In this document: positions 33,831 through 48,800 of the stretch, piece after piece
Position numbering within the stretch: position 1 is the stretch's first letter
How the letters are laid out: the number at the start of each line of letters is the position of its first letter
Assembly: GCA_024734555.1 (NCBI GenBank)
Contig: JANPWX010019802.1
Location: 1,935,342 to 1,999,341, forward strand
Reading direction: 5' to 3'
Length of the DNA stretch: 64,000 nucleotides
Origin: Trochalopteron elliotii
Lineage: Eukaryota > Chordata > Aves > Passeriformes > Leiothrichidae
Notes under the pieces: generated by a model
Databases searched by the model: none
Told to the model about the DNA's origin: nothing
Seen by the model: the letters and a program-made list of their open reading frames with translations, nothing else
Program-made: the position numbers and the translations under genes

Positions 33831-36800
33831 ACTAGTCTCGTAGCCACTGGCTGCCTATCTTCAGACCCTTTCACAAACTCCTTTAAGTTCGGCTTGTGCA
33901 AGGTTTCGGCGTATTCAGGTGCTGGCAGAGGAAGTGAGAGATGAGAGCAAACGGTGATGGAGGGCGGCGCAGGACCTGCATTGCTCAGGATCCGTGGATA
34001 CTCAGTACTCCTCATCTTACCATGGTGCACCTGTTTTCCTATTTAAATGAATTCCATAGATGAAGGATTATCACGAAGGCAGTAGTGAGCCCTTTCCAGA
34101 TCTCCTCCTTGGTTGCACTGGAGGGAAGGACTCCTGTTCCTAATAGTTGTCTCTCTGGTTTGATGTTACACACCTTCTCCAGGCACTTTATTTTGTGCTT
34201 TATTTTCACAAATTTCTGTTTCTGCCGTACAACCCATTACTACTTCCTGTCTGCAACAGACTACCCAGTGAGCTTATTAGTGTTGTTTTACATATTTAAA
34301 CACTTTATGGTCGTAATTCTATTGACACTTCTTTGCTTTTGCTCACTCTGCCCACCCTTAGAATCTGATTATTCTCTTGCTCTTGTGTGAACCTCCCGGG
34401 AAAAATCTTATGTCTTTCCTGTCGTTTGAAATCCTGGGCTGGATTTGGTCTTTTGTCTGTGGTTCTTTCAATCTTCAATGGGACAGGAGGATTACTGAGC
34501 ACGCATCCACTTTCTTGCCGTCTGGGAGCTGCCCTGGGCCTCTCCACACAGTCCTGTGGACCTGGGGGACAGCAGTAACCACATTTGCTAATTCTCCTTT
34601 ATGCAGGGGCCTCCCTGACTGCTGCTTCATGACCATTTTGGCAGTGTGTGAAACAAGTTGTGGAGCAGCTCAATGAAGTGCAGTTAGTAGGTGCTGTTAC
34701 TACAGGGGTTCGTGGCTTTTTGCATTTTCGTTGTGCTTTTTTTTTTGTGTAGCTCCTGGAGAAGTAACTTAAAATTAAAGAGGATGAAACTGTTGTGATG
34801 CTCAGTGGTGAATGGCATGGCTTTAGCGTGACCAACCTTTGAGACATTCTTAAAGCCTCTGTCCCTACACCATGTAATCCCTGATAGTAATGTGTTTCAT
34901 TGACACTGGTGTGTGCACTTTGGAGTCTGTAAATAAACTGATCTCCTTAGTGTTGTTGGAGATGAAACAAAAGCCTTAAGGTAGATGTAGTCATAGTGCC
35001 AGAAATCCCTGGAGAGATTTATTCTGCTGTCTCAAGCACTACTTTTGATGTAAGATTTAACTATGCTAAATACGACATATTGCTGGAGTTCATCAGCAAA
35101 CATAGTGTGGATAGCCTTTCTGTAGGTTAAGATAATAAACAGCATAAACCATGTTTCAGTAGCATGCAGTGTCATATTTTTAAAATGAAAAGTGGTCTTT
35201 GCCTTTTTTACTTGATTTATTCCAACGTTGATGAGGGCATGTTTGTATAACATGACTAATACACAAGAAAAACCAAAGGGATAGAAGGTCATTCTCTCTC
35301 ATCCAGGCTTCCTCAGGCATTTTGTGGGTACTGTTAATCAAGCAGGAAAATAAAGGAATTTGGCCTCTCTTTCAGTGTTTCCCTGAAGATGAAGTTAACC
35401 CTATGTCCAGAAAGAGAGATTAAGTGCTTGAGGAAAGATGAAACTTTTATAAGAGTTATGCAGAACAACTCTCATGATAGGACCCTGATTTTTTCCTAAA
35501 ATATAATAGTTTAATGTGCTTGTAGCCTGAGGATTTGTTGTGGTGAGTATTTTTGCCTTGTTTATATCTTATGCATACCTCTGTCTGTGGATCTGCTTTC
35601 CTAGAACTGACTGAGAACTTTGGTATTGTCTATCTGAGCTATTTAAGTGCAAGTGTTGTTTGTGTGTAGTTGCTGTTTGTCTGTAGCTGATGTCAAAATT
35701 ATATTGTGAGTTAACATGACAATTAGTTTTCACTCCAAAAAAATTTCCTGGTGTGAAGTAGAGTATGAGTGAATGGTGCTTCTTTTTGAGTCAAACCATG
35801 CTAAATGTCTAGTTGGTGGTGCCTGCCACAATGAATGCACTCAGGTTTTGCAGCCCAGATTCCTGTTGTTACAGGATATGGCTGCAAGCTGCCAGACTTC
35901 AGTGCACTTTGCTTATGCTGATTTTGCGTTTGCAAAATTATTTAGAATTATCTTAATGGACATTACTGTGTGATTTACATCCTTGCCAAATACACCCTGG
36001 AAACTTTCTTTGAAGGAACTTGACCATTTATAAACTTTAATTTCTGCAGTTGTTGATTTTTGGGGCAATGTACAACCTTTCTTTGAAGACAGTTGTGATA
36101 TTTAGGTTTCAGAGCTGTAATAACCTTGCTAAATGTTTCTTTTGCTTGTGTCTCGTTGATAGACCTATTTTGAGAATGCAGTGAGAATACAGTTTGGCTT
36201 GGGCCTCCACAATGCTTTTGATTACATAAAAGCTCTGCTTGAATTGACAGGAAACAGGATTTTATATTTGGCTTTTCTTCAGTAGTGATTCTCAAGAGAA
36301 TAAAGTTGAGATCATGGTTAAAGAAAGCAGCTGTTGCGGAAAATCTTTATTACAATGAATATGTTTTTTCCAGAGTTAAATAAATGTAATTTAGATTGTT
36401 AACATTCATTTTGAGTGGACAGTATGTTGTAGCTGGGTTGTTGAAGAAGATGAATTTTTCAGTTAGAACTGCCAGCTATTAAAGCTTATGAAGCACTTTT
36501 TGTAGATCTGTTAAATCTTGAGAGATGTCCTTAATATGTTCTGCACTTAGAAATCATACCATGTAGTAAATAAAAAATGTGCCACAAGTCTGAGTATCAG
36601 GTTTTCATTTTCTACCCAGAATTCTAATGGGTTTATGGGTTGTTGTTTTTTTTTTTTTTTAAGAAAAAAAGGGGTAAAAACAGTGCTGCTATATTTTTAA
36701 GGTTGACCTTGGCCCATCTTACTTCTGTTACTCACAGATTTTGGGGAAAGGAGGGAGATCCCTGTGCACCTCGGGACTGCCTGCCTCTCTGGCACTGCCT

Positions 36801-39800
36801 GTTTGCACCTGCAAGCTGAGAAGGGAGCTTGTCCCATGGTCTCCACTTTTCATTGCGTGGTGAAAAGGGTGGTTCTGTCACCCTCATCCAAACTTGTGTC
36901 CTCTGAGGACATCACAGGAGCATTGCTGGACGTGTGTGTAGTGTGTGTGATTGTACCACAGTGCTGTGAGGTGGTGCTGGTGGTGTTCCTGGCTTCACTC
37001 CACACAGTGCTCCCAAAAATACCATTTTTTGTTCTGCAAATGGTATTCCTTAGGTGAGAGGGGTTTGTTTAGTGTGTTTGACCTGAACATTTTGCTGCAG
37101 GTGTTACCACACCTCTGCCACTGCTAGTATTAATTTTGAAAGAAGGTGAAACTAGCAGTCTGAGGTCAGATGTGGAATACTGTAGCATACTCCAATATGT
37201 TAGGGAAAAAAGCCTGGTAAAGAAGGACTACTTTCCCTGTTTGCAGAAACACGGAGGTTTTGCTTTAAATAAATAGTTTCCTGAATTAGCAAACCCTTAT
37301 TTCCCCCAGCTTTGTCCATTGAGGTTGGTATCTCGTGCCGATTCCCTTTCTAATAAATATGAAGTTGCATTGCAACCTTTTCCTTGCTTAGGGTTGTGAG
37401 ATCATTTTTTCTCCACGAAAACTTTTGCCTGTTCTCAAGAAAACTTCAAAAAAATTACCTTTGAGTTTCCATCTGCTTGCCATAGCAGGATAAAATTTAC
37501 TGCTGGATTCAAAAGTGATCAGAAAGGGAAGGAAAAATGACCAAAAGATGGGTAGATCCTGTAAGTGTTGTATCATTTGACATTACATTTCTAGGTTGGA
37601 ATCCTTTCCCTCTCACTGTGTAAGAAGCAGAAGACAGTCTTTCTCATTCCTGCCTGATTTCCAATTGCTTCCTATTTTTTTAGGCTTTTTCATTCCATGA
37701 GTTGGTTGTATTGTGGATTTAAAGAAATGCCTTAAATACCCATAGCTCCAGAGCTGTGGAATGAAGGCAGTATAAGAGCAGGGCATTCACTTTTAAGGGC
37801 AAGGATGTATTTTTCTGCCTAAGGATCTCAATACTTCTGCTGGTTTTATTTTAGTTTTTGCAAGTGTGATTTTTCCAGGATATGTTTTTCCCGTTACTGA
37901 GACTTTCATTGCAGTGGAAGCACTCACAGTTGTGGGTACAAGACATACTTAATTCAGGGATGAAAGCCTGAGCTGTTGGAGCTAGTGACTGCTCTCATCC
38001 CAAACACATGCTGAGGTTGCATGGTGTTCTCAAGTTAGCCTTGTGAAGATCCGTGGACCTTAGGTTGCTTCCTTCTCAAGGACCCCAGTCAATGGGTGCT
38101 TCCATTTCTTTCTCAACTGTGCGGGCCCTAAGAGGTCTTAGCACTTTAAATGCCTGGCCTGCAAGATGTTTAGGCTGCAACTGACCATTCTGTCCATGAG
38201 ATTTGACCTGCTGCCTGGTTCAAGTCACCCAGGAGATATGCTTCAGCATCAGCCTGTTACAGCATGAGGCACTGAGCCAGGGACACACAGAGCCAGCCAG
38301 AGCTGTGGGGGGACTGTGGGGTGATGGCATATGGGGGGAGGTGGCTCTGTGCCTGTTTTGGAGGAAGACCTAAACACCAGCAATCTCATCATCATTGTAA
38401 TTGATGGTAGCTCTATGCAGGAACCAGTGTTTGCAGTTTAGTAGTTGGATCTTCCAGCAATTAAAGATGGTGTGTGCTCAAGTATTTAAACATGTAAATG
38501 TTAACAGTCTGAAAACGTAAAATTTTGCTCTTCCTTCTGTCCAGCACTAATCCAAAATATGTCAGCCTGTAATCTCTGCTACTGAATGTTAACAGGGACT
38601 GTTCTTCATGTTTTCAAAAAAGACTTGTCTCGTGGGTTTTTCCTCTTGGCTTATTACAGTCACTGGCAAAACAGTGGTTCAAGAATACTTCCTATATCAG
38701 GAAGATATAGGCGTTATATTTAAAAATGCTCATCAAGAAGCAATGTCAGGATGTGAGCAGGCTCCACTTTGAATCTTTCGGTCTGGAAAATGTCAATGTT
38801 GGGACGTTGATGCATCTTTAGCAATGCTTTGAACAAGTAGATTTATTTTTTTTTTTAATATGATGGGATGAGAAAAAGTTAAGGCTTTGTATCAGTTTAC
38901 TGGCTTTTGTCACTTTGTACGAACTGTTAATGTCCTTTTTTTTTTACTCCACACTGTAAAGTCCTCTTGGACTCAGTACTGAAGCCATCTTAAAGACTCA
39001 GCATGTTTGTGGAATAGCTCAAGGCTGTCTGTTCATTCAAAAGCAAAGCAGCTGTTCCAGCTGTGTGCTTCTAAGTCAATGCATATGAAAATTTCATTTT
39101 AACTGCTTCTTCACTCCAGTGGTACATGGACTTAGGCAGTTACTGCCCTGCATTTTGTTCTCTAGCTGGTGATATACCACATTATACCATGTGCCATCCT
39201 ATCTCTAGAGTCCTGGTCTCAACCATCAGAGCTAACCTGGAGAAAATCTGTTCTCTGTATGAAGTGATGGCCCCAGTCGTGAGACTTTGCCACTGCTGAC
39301 TTCTCTTTCATCTTTTTGTTGCTTGGTTATTATCTCCTCTGCTGTGAAAGTTTGAGATGTGGCTGCAGCACGAGCTTAAATTACCTGCAGATGAGAAGAC
39401 TGTGAAATACGAAATTGCAGGAAAGGACAGCTGAACCTGTCACCCAGCTGAGATTGCTGTCAGTGAAGAATGTCAAGGGATCAATGCAAAGGAGTTTCAG
39501 GATCAGCGACTTGAGAGGATATTTAAAATTGCTCCCAGAAGCACACAGGCAGGTGAAAGGACTGGTGAAATGGAGGTTGCTGTTGAAGCAGATGAAACCC
39601 AGATGGAATGACACCGCTGTAAATAAAATACAACTTTTTTTAAGTACAGCCATGTAGCTGGTTGCCCACCTTGTGTGTGGAGTGCTGCAAGGCTGCATCC
39701 CACCCCCTTTATGGCTCTGTGCTGGAGAGAGGAGTCAAGTGACTTGCTGGACTGTTTGCAGTTGGACTGCCGTGATTTTGTAGGAGAGACGGGGCAAATT

Positions 39801-42800
39801 TGATTTTTTTTTTGAGAAAAAAAGACCCTGAACAACTTAGGTGCTTGGAGGAGAAGTCTTAAAGCCTTCAAGTGAGACACTGAGGATAAATGTTTTGGTT
39901 TCCTTCTTTGATGAGCAGGGAGAAAAGACCAGGAAATTAAAAGGCTGTCTAAGCTAGTGGAGAAAGCCTCACCAGGAACCAGTGCCTGGGAACTGTAGCA
40001 GACAAATCAGAAGCTGGGGTTTTTTTTCCCCTTTTCAGTGTCAGATTTAAGTAACCACAGGGGTGGACAGTCTTCCTCGTAGTGCTGTCAAATCCAGATG
40101 GTCTAAGCTAATGGAAAATAGCTCAGTAGAGGAGATAGGTGATATGATACACTGCGTGAGGCTGAGGTCAGACTAAACAATTGACTTGATTTTTCCAAAA
40201 TCATCAGGAGAAGAGCAGTTGAGCAGACTTCAATGTAGACATTTTGCAGCGTTGTTATTTTCTCATGCTGAGCTGAGTCACCACTCAGTAACGTTTGTGC
40301 AGAGAGACTGAAGCTGATCTCTCTCAGTCCAGTTTAACTTCAGCTCTGCCAGCGCCTGGCAGTGGCTCACCCACAGTTTAACTCTCAGTGTAGCTTTCTT
40401 GCCTGGGTTTTGGGCTGCTTGGTGCTATATGGCAGTTCTGCCCCGTGGTGGCCGAGGGTAAGAAACCCTCCCCAGAAAACATGACTCAGGCAGCGTCTGG
40501 GCTGACTTTTCTGTGGAGTCTGTTTCAGTTTTGCACAGTTTGCAGTGTGAGATGTGCTCCTCAAAATAGGTCATCAGTTGACTAACTGGTATGTTGTTTC
40601 ACAAAGCCGCTTGGCTTAAGTCGCATGGTGAGTCTGAATATTAAATGACAAGCAGTGGGAAGCCAGTTAAGTCAGACAGAGACAAAATAAAGCCTCGTTT
40701 TTGGTGAGTTTAGTTACTTCAGAGGGACAAACAGCTGCATAATCATGTGACCCGTTGAAGAAGCTTTTGGAAAATGCATATGCATAACAGCAGTAGGTTT
40801 TCAGTAATAAGTCTAAGACCGGCTCCTAACTCTGAGGACATTTGGCATCAGACATCTCTTGTTTTCATGAACTAGTGCACTAACAAAATTTTTGCTTCTA
40901 GATGCTCTTTTCAGAAACCAAAAGTCCAAGCGAGGACAGGTGTGTAGCCTGCCTTCAGGATTTTTTTCATGCTTTGCCTGTCCAGCCTGATTGGATGCTG
41001 CCTGTAGCTGTGAGTAGATGTTTGGATGTTTTTGATAGAGCTGCTGTTAACAGCTCAGTGACTGCATTATCTGCAAATCTTATGGCCCGGATAATGCTGG
41101 TAGTCAAGTAATCAAGCAGTGCATGAAAAACTAAGCTGCTCTAGGCCCCTATGAAAGGAAGCTTCAGCAAGGCACATTCCTGTGCTCCGTGGACAGGCTG
41201 GAAGGCACGAATTCTCCCCCGAGGCTCTCACCAGGCTGTCAGTTAGGAAGGAAGACATGAAAAGCTGCTAACTCTTCATTTCATTAAAGAGTACAGGGTT
41301 TTTTTCCCCATTGTGCTCTTATCCCCTTTGATTTTTACCGTTTCTGCTGAAGTCTCCCAAAAGGAAATTCTTTGTTGTGATAAGCTTGATACTTGCCTAT
41401 GGTTTGTATAATTTAAAAATACCATAGGCTGTTTTGGGCAGTGATCCTGAAACTCCTTACTTTAATGACTACACAAAGTATTTTCTAAAGCCTTCGAGAT
41501 CTTTTTGGAAACGTATGTGGAAAATACGTTCTTAAAATCTCACTGTCTCTATAAAAGCAGCAGGCAAGATGGGTTCTCTTACTTCTCAGTCTTGTATGTA
41601 AACAGTTACATGTGCTTAACATTACTGTCATACCCCCATTCCACTGATTTATCAGATTTCATCACAGCTTGCAAAAATCAAGACTTGAGTGTGTGGCAGA
41701 TGTTAAGTGTGTGTTGGTGGAGTATTTATTGTAGGGAACTGATGGTTTGCACCGAAGTTGGTAAGCCTGCTTTTACCCTGTTTTGTTAACCATCGGTGCT
41801 CCCCAGGCTGTTCTAAGATGGGACTGTTCAATATGTCCGGGCCTGCCTGTACTTGGAAAAGTGGTTTGCACGAATGAGGGATGTTATGTGTCTGTTTACT
41901 TCTGGTCTTTTCTGGGTGAATGTCAAAATGACTGTTCCTTGCATTGGCAGGCGCCTACAGCACTCAAATGAGGTGGTAGGAAAGAGCCACTGGAAACATC
42001 TGTTGAGGGAAGGGAGGAGGCGTGTAGGACAGCTGCAAAACATTCACCTCTGCCTTCCCCTCCTGCCCGTGCACTGTGCCCTCACGTGAAGTGGTAGAGC
42101 TGTTGTTGCTGTTGTATAATAAATAAGTCAGCAGCTGAGAAGGGTTGATTGTGTAATTGTCACACCTTGCCACTGGGTTGCTTTATTTGGTCATCCCCAG
42201 AACTGCCAGGGCTCATAAGGCGCTGGACCAGGGGTGGGAGTGAGTGAGTGGCTGACAGAGGAGTCACAGATTAGTCTCAGTTGGAAGGGACCCACAAGGG
42301 TCATTGAGCCCAGCTCTTGCCTGAACGGTGTCATTGGGAGACAGACTGGGTCGAGCCCAGGGTTGTTAAGCCAGCCTGGCTACCAGAAGAAATGTCTGTG
42401 AAACTGCGCCTTGAATATATTTCAACAGAAGTATTTCCCACACAGCTTTCCACAGCTGCTGTTGTGAAACCAGTCAAGTCAGCCATCATCCGGGCAGTTC
42501 AAATCCTGTGCAGTCTGTTTTCAGGCTTTCTGATTCTGGGTTCTCAGGCAAGTTGGCTGTGTACTCTGTGAGCTCTGAAAGAGTAGCACTGAGCAAAGCA
42601 GGCTGCTGGTCCTACACTGAGGCGTCATGGTGGATTGTGTGAGGGAGCTGACTGATTATGTTTGTGGGAAACATAAATATTTACCCAGTGTTTGTAATTA
42701 TTGTCAGACTGTGGTGTTCACCCCTGTGAGGAGATGTAAAGCTGGAGAGAGAGCCGGGCTGGCTGTGCTTGCTGCCTGACTTGTGGGAGCCTTTGGATTG

Positions 42801-45687
42801 AGAAGGACTTGAAGCCAGAGCCTGCTGCAGGATGACAGATTCCTGGTAGACCAGCCTGGCTTTCAGGTGCTGTTGTGCTGGGCTCTTGGAGAACCTGGGC
42901 TTGGGGTGATCATGAGACTCTGAAGGAGTTCTGTGCATACAGACCTGTACGTACAAGACCTGCCTGCTGGCAGTGGTCACACCACCTTCATTGTTGTTTG
43001 GGTTGTCTCTGTCCTTAAAACTGCACAGCATCTTCCTCCTGCAGAACCCCATTCTTTGGAGCAGCTTTTAATGACGAGCTAAATCTGTAAAAGATTTTTG
43101 ACATTACTTTCTCCTTTTCTCAGTCTGTTTTTTACAACATGACAGAAAATTTGTTGCTGGCTTGCAGCTGGTATTGAGCCTCTCTGCAGATCATGGCTGC
43201 AGTCAAAAGGCAAAGGAGAAATGAAGTGGGCCGTGCCTGCAGTAAAGGATGTGGCATCAGAGTATCTGTGTAGCTTAGCTGCACATTGACCAAAACTTAA
43301 CAGAGAACTCTTTGTATATGTGGTCTTTGAAGTCTTGTCACCCAAAGATAATATCTTTGAAACCTCTTGGGTCAGTAGCTTGTGGCCAGCTTCTTAGTTT
43401 TTAGGACAGAGACTGTTCTCATTTATTTTTGGATAACACCTATTTCATTGTGGCCGACTCTGGAATGTTAGAGGTACAGTTAAAAAAAGAAAAAAAAAAA
43501 AGAGCCCTCACAAAAAACCCCCAAAACACCAAATTTGGGGCTGTGGCTGAATAGTATAACCAACTTTCTACAGTTTCCATGGCTGTTCAGAGTGTTTGAA
43601 GAGGCGCATCTGGAAAAAGATGAAAATACTGGTATTTTTCACAAGGATTTCCTATTTATAGGGTACGTGCTCAGTATTAGAAACTAACATTAAAGTCTAA
43701 GTAATGTGGAAAAGTACATAAATGACTTACATATTCTGTTTAAGCATTTGTTGCTTTAAGTAGCAGCTCCAGGGACCCAGGAGTAGAATAGCAGACGTTG
43801 CTGGATGTAGATGAGATTTTACTGGCAGAGCTCTCTAGCAGCTGGTGTAGGAAAATGTTTTTCTCCTTACAAATGCTAAAGCTGCATACCTTTTTACTTC
43901 TATGCTGTAGTTGTTAATGTTGTGCGAAGGCCAACAGTTCAAGTTCATTGTGGTTACTTTAGATTAGGCTGATACCAAATCCTTTCATGTTAAAAGGACC
44001 TTTAGTCTTGACTTCTTTTGTTGTTGCTACAGTTCTGAAGTGGGTGAATTATACATTTCTGGTATGCATTTGTTTAGAAATGTTATCCCATTTGTTTGCT
44101 GAATCAGTAACTTGCTGTAGCTTCCTTATTTCCTGAACTTGTGTCGGTGCTCTAAAAGGTAATGTAATTTCACTACCTATAAAAAATGGATTTGCCATTC
44201 AGCCACTAGAGCCTTCTATTTTGAAAGTGTACTTGCATGATGTGCTTTTGCACATAGTATTTTTAATTTCCAGCGTGGGTGCCAGCATGAGCCCATTCTG
44301 TTTGTTCCCCATCTCTGGAGCTCTGTGTTTTGGGGAGGATTTCTGTTCTGCAGTAGCAGCAGTTTTAGCAGCTGTATGCTTTGAGGCCCTGTCTTCTCTG
44401 GCATGAGATCCAGTGGTGAAGCGAGAGAAAAGCAGTGTAGGGGCTGGGTTGGACTGTCCCCATTTTATGTCTTATGCAACTGAAGAGCTGCTGTTGAGAA
44501 GGGAAAGGGCCTGTCTGCCACCCCCTTCCTGGGGGCTGGAGGCAGGAAGCATGACCTTGAATGTTGCAGAGATAGTCATGGCAAGGAAATGATAAACTGG
44601 GAGTCTTTTCAAGAGATCTCTTCAAAGTTACTGAGATTCTCTGGAGTTGGGTATGTGTGTCTGCAGACACACATGAAACGCCCCCCCTTTATCTGACAAG
44701 TCCTTGATGCTGGAAGATAAAGGATCTTGGGAGGAAAACTTGATGCTCAGGCACCTGAAGACGCATACAACCAGTGAAGTTTGCCTGGCTGACTCAAATG
44801 TGGCACTTGTGCACTTTCAATCTTTTGGCAAGCAGCCACCTTGTACAGCTGCTTGCTGAAAGCAGAAGGTCCTCTGAATGTTCCTGTGGCCCCTCCAAAA
44901 GCTGAGGAAACACCAGTAAGAAGCAGCCTTGGTGTGCTGGAGCACCAGGCACCAGTGCACCACACCTAGCCTCAGGGAGCCCCTGGAAAATGGGAGTGTA
45001 GGGGGGTGAGGTTACTCTGGATTGGCACCAGTGTGACCTGGGAGGGCGGCTCCTGGCTCCTGGCTGTCTGCTGATGTCCAAAAATCCCTCCTGTGGTCAT
45101 GGTTGGTGGGTTAAGCACAGACAGGAACCATATGGAGCTGCTGCCTATTACAAGTAAGGGCCTGGCCACGGACAGTGCTGCCTTATGCATATAAGTAAGG
45201 GTTACCTTTGTATTTTATATATGACTTTTATAAAAGTAGAAGGCAGGGAAGGTGAGTCCAGGTTCTTTGAAAGTCAGTGATATTCTTGACAGCAAGAAAA
45301 TAATGAACCTTCATCTAGATCCCTTTCAGGATTTATTCAGGAGCTTTTTCCTTGTTGAATAAAGTGATTACATGGGTTTTGCTATGTTGTGTGGATTTTA
45401 TCTTGGTGTACCCTCAGTTGTTGGTGGAAAACTCAAATAACCAGGGAAATCTGTCTCTCATCCTTAGCAGATGGGGGAAAGTTAGACACTGATGTGCTTA
45501 GAACTAGTGAGTTTTGATAAACAAGACAGTCTTCTTCCACTTAAGTGCTGCTCAGCTGGGAGGAGGACTGGAGAAATTCTGGAATTTTACAGGAAGTCTC
45601 CCAGCTTCCCTAACTTTCGCAATAGAAACCTTAAGATGGATGGTTTTGGTGGGTTTTTGACTTGTGTTTCTATGTCTTACTTTTCAG
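33831..45687 (+). other. SERINC5: Presumed SERINC5 intron 1
   Basis: No coding block is recognisable. Contents include poly-T and poly-A runs (for example 36,646-36,660 and 43,485-43,501) and one CR1 fragment at about 42,262. The intron start is not defined because exon 1 is not visible. Confidence 0.5.
42262..42335 (-). mobile_element. CR1 LINE 3' fragment
   Basis: TCACAGATTAGTCTCAGTTG and the following GGAAGGGACCCACAAGGGTC, then ATTGAGCCCAGCTC, match the reverse complement of the avian CR1 3' end, in which a similar run follows tandem ATTCTATG-type units. It is strongly truncated and diverged. Confidence 0.62.
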
Positions 45688-45855
45688 TTGGCCTGCTGCT
45701 GTGGTACTGCTGCTTGTTCCTTGTGCTGCAAATGCTGCCCCAAGATAAAACAGTCAACCAGCACCCGCTTCATGTACGCCCTTTACTTCATCCTGGTGAC
45801 CATCATCTGCTGTGTCATGATGTCTACAACAGTAGCTAATGAAATGAAAACTCAT
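45688..45855 (+). CDS. SERINC5: SERINC5 exon 2
   Basis: 168 bp, 56 codons, phase 0 at both ends. It starts after TTTTCAG and ends before GTAAGT. It encodes the Cys-rich [19 protein letters not shown] region and the first membrane helix ([18 protein letters not shown]). Confidence 0.96.
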
Positions 45856-48800
45856 GTAAGTAACACAGATCTGGTCACTGCTGCCCCTGGAAGAAAATGG
45901 GGCTCCTTCCACAGCTCTTTGTGTATAGGGGTGCTCCCTCAGAAGAGGCAGTCAATTTCCTCCACCCATCCACTTCTAAACCCAGAGGGGATGATTTTCC
46001 ATGCTCAGTCTTTCGATTTTTCCATGCTCAGCGTCTTCCTGTCACCCACTGAGTGTGTTTCACAACAGGAAGAGCCAAGGCCTGGCATCCTTCCTCTCTG
46101 GGGCAGAAATCCGCTGCAGTGAACCCATCGCTAGTTTACTGTTCAGGCAGTGTCACAAGAGGGGGAAAAAAGTATTGGGGAACTTGTTTTAGTAGAACAA
46201 ATCAGTTCAGTCTAACCTTGATTTTGTCTCTGGCAGCTTGTTTAGCAGCAGAAGCAGCAAATTAGAAAGTAACTCTTCAAGTGTGGCAAGTTTAATTCTG
46301 CAGTCCTGGTGTGACATCCTACTACAAAACACAATGCTGCAGAGCCTCTACAAGGGATTTTCTTCAGTGTGTGTTGGGCCATTATGTTCACATGGCCTCT
46401 AACCACAGCAAATATTGCTCATCTCTAATTGTCTTTTTAATTAGAGAGCTTCAAAAGCATGAAAGGAGCTGTGGCTAAAGCTAGATTTTAAAACTCAAGT
46501 TTCTTTCGGAGTCCTAATATAACTTTCCTAAGCTAAATGCTCACCAGCCTGCTTGTCCTCACACACACTGGTCCTGTTGTACCACATATTTGGTTTGGCT
46601 TCATAAGCCACCCAAGTAGCACAGATCCTCTCTCTCACCCCCTACAAACTACAATAATAAAACTCTGCTTTTAACTAGAGGGAACAAGGGCTGCATTGCT
46701 TAATTCTTAAAAATGAAGGTTCTGCACCAAATGCATCATAGGGTCTGCTTTGGAGTTGTGTATGTGCTTGTCCTGGAGCTTCAGAAGGCTTCCAACAATG
46801 TGAGCATCTTGTTTTGTGCTTCTCTCCCAAGAGAGTGAGGTTACCCAGTGAGGCCTCTCTCCTTGATGAGCCAGTTGCTGAACAAGCTGATGCCGTGGTT
46901 ACATTCTGCACTTGACTTTTGGTTGTCTCTGAAACACTTCCCTCCAGAGCATCCCAGATGGAGAAGCTGGTGGCAGCACCCCCTTCCTGCAGCACAGATG
47001 AAACAGGGGGTTTATAGCAGGCTAGTTTGAGGGCTTCTGTGCTCTGCTGCCTGTGACCTTTCTTCCCATTATACCTTCCTTGTATGTTCTGTCCTAATTT
47101 TCTTTCATTTAGTAGCACTTAGCATGAGTTATCACAGTGCCACATTTTACCCCAGGCCACCAGTGGTTGATGACCACCCTGTAGGAGCACCCAGTGCAGA
47201 CATGATGCTTGCCTGTGAGCTGTGACTTAAAAACTGTTCATTTTTAAGATGTGCATGCTGAAATTGCTTGCCAGGAATTACTTTGACTTACTAGATGCTT
47301 AGCTTGGCAACAAAGTGAATAACCCAAGGAACTTAAGTGTGTGGGAGACAAATTATGTGCTCATATCCAAATTTCATAAAGTTCTTTTCCATCAGTAGTG
47401 TGGTTTTAATGCAGCTTGTATCCCTAACAAAAAATACTCTTTATCCAACAGAAAAGTGATTCAAGAAACCTTCAACAACATGCTTTTCAGTAGTGCCAAA
47501 TTTCTTTTCCAGTTCATAGTCTTGAAAGCTCAGTGTGGGAAGAAATGGCACAGAGAGTATCTGTTAGTTTGAAGTGGAAAGATAATCACTCTCTTATTTA
47601 GACCATTTGATGTCTTTGAATGGGAAATGGACCATCTGAAAGTAGGCTTTCTTTATCTGCTTTCTAATTTAATAATTATGTTCAGGGCTGTTAAAAGTTC
47701 AAAGACCCCTGAAGCTAATTCAACACAGTTTAAACAGAGTGCACCTTGAAAATACTTATTCATACTAACCAGTCTCAGCTTCTCAGGGATGAGCTGATGT
47801 TTTGAAAGTGCCGTGCACTTACTTATTCCTTTGCTTTTGGCTGGGTCATGGAACACTCCCAGCTCCTGAAGCCAGACTGTAAGCAAATACTTTGCATGAT
47901 ATTTTTAGGACCTCACCCTCTATTTTTTTTTTGAAAGAAGACAGATTCTGATTAATTTTAATAAGATTTTTTTTTCTAATTTCTGTATTTAGGTAAAGAA
48001 TTTCAAATTTCAAGTTGTAGTGCAGTCCTTTTAGAGCTGTTATCTTGGCAAGAAACCATTTGTCTCCTTTGCCAGTGTAGAGTTCAAATACTCATGCTGA
48101 TCTTACATGGAAGGAATCTCTCTTTTGTCAGTGAGAAGTGGTTTTTTCTCTTTGGTTGTTTTGCTGTTAATTCCCAAATCTACAGTAGTAGATCTCTGGG
48201 GGAAGAAGCAAGAGGCAGTGGAGGAACAGGGAAGAAATTGATGGTTACTTGCACATAAATTTTGGATAGTAAAATGTAAAATAGATTTTGCAAGAGCAGC
48301 ATTGCTTATCAAGGCAAAAGATTGGATATTCATCAATCAAGACATGTGAGCCCAGTGATGGGGACAAAAATACAGAAAAGGCCAATCGGTATTACACTCC
48401 ATGTTGTGCTTCTATACCTTGATCCATGTATTACTTCTTTTTTTCTTGTTATGCTGTTTTTTAAAAAAGCAGATGCAGCTTTAGTCACATGTGTTCTGTT
48501 GAAGGAAAAACTTGCTTTTCACAGGCTTTGAAAGGATAATTGAGAGAAGAAAACGGAATGAGTTGTTTCGGTCTCTCTAAACAATGTTCTGATTTTTTTT
48601 TAAGCTATTTTTTTTATGTTAAAGCTCTTTGAAAACTAGTGGTTTCAGTTTGAATATATCCATGTCCTACTTAATTAGTGAAAAGGAAAATAAGATATTT
48701 TCAGGAAAAAAAAGCCAGTAAAACTCAGTTCAGTTGTGTGAAAGCATTTCAGTACAAGGTGGTCACATGTTTTGGCAAAACACACTTTCAGGCTTATTTC

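Noticed and set aside
33766..33856. TAGCCACTGGCTGC occurring twice
   Set aside because: A 14-15 bp match about 70 bp apart, with no larger structure; too little to interpret.
32787..34030. Long minus-strand frames in the CpG island
   Set aside because: They run through the 400-N gap; GC-rich sequence has few stops, so length is not evidence.
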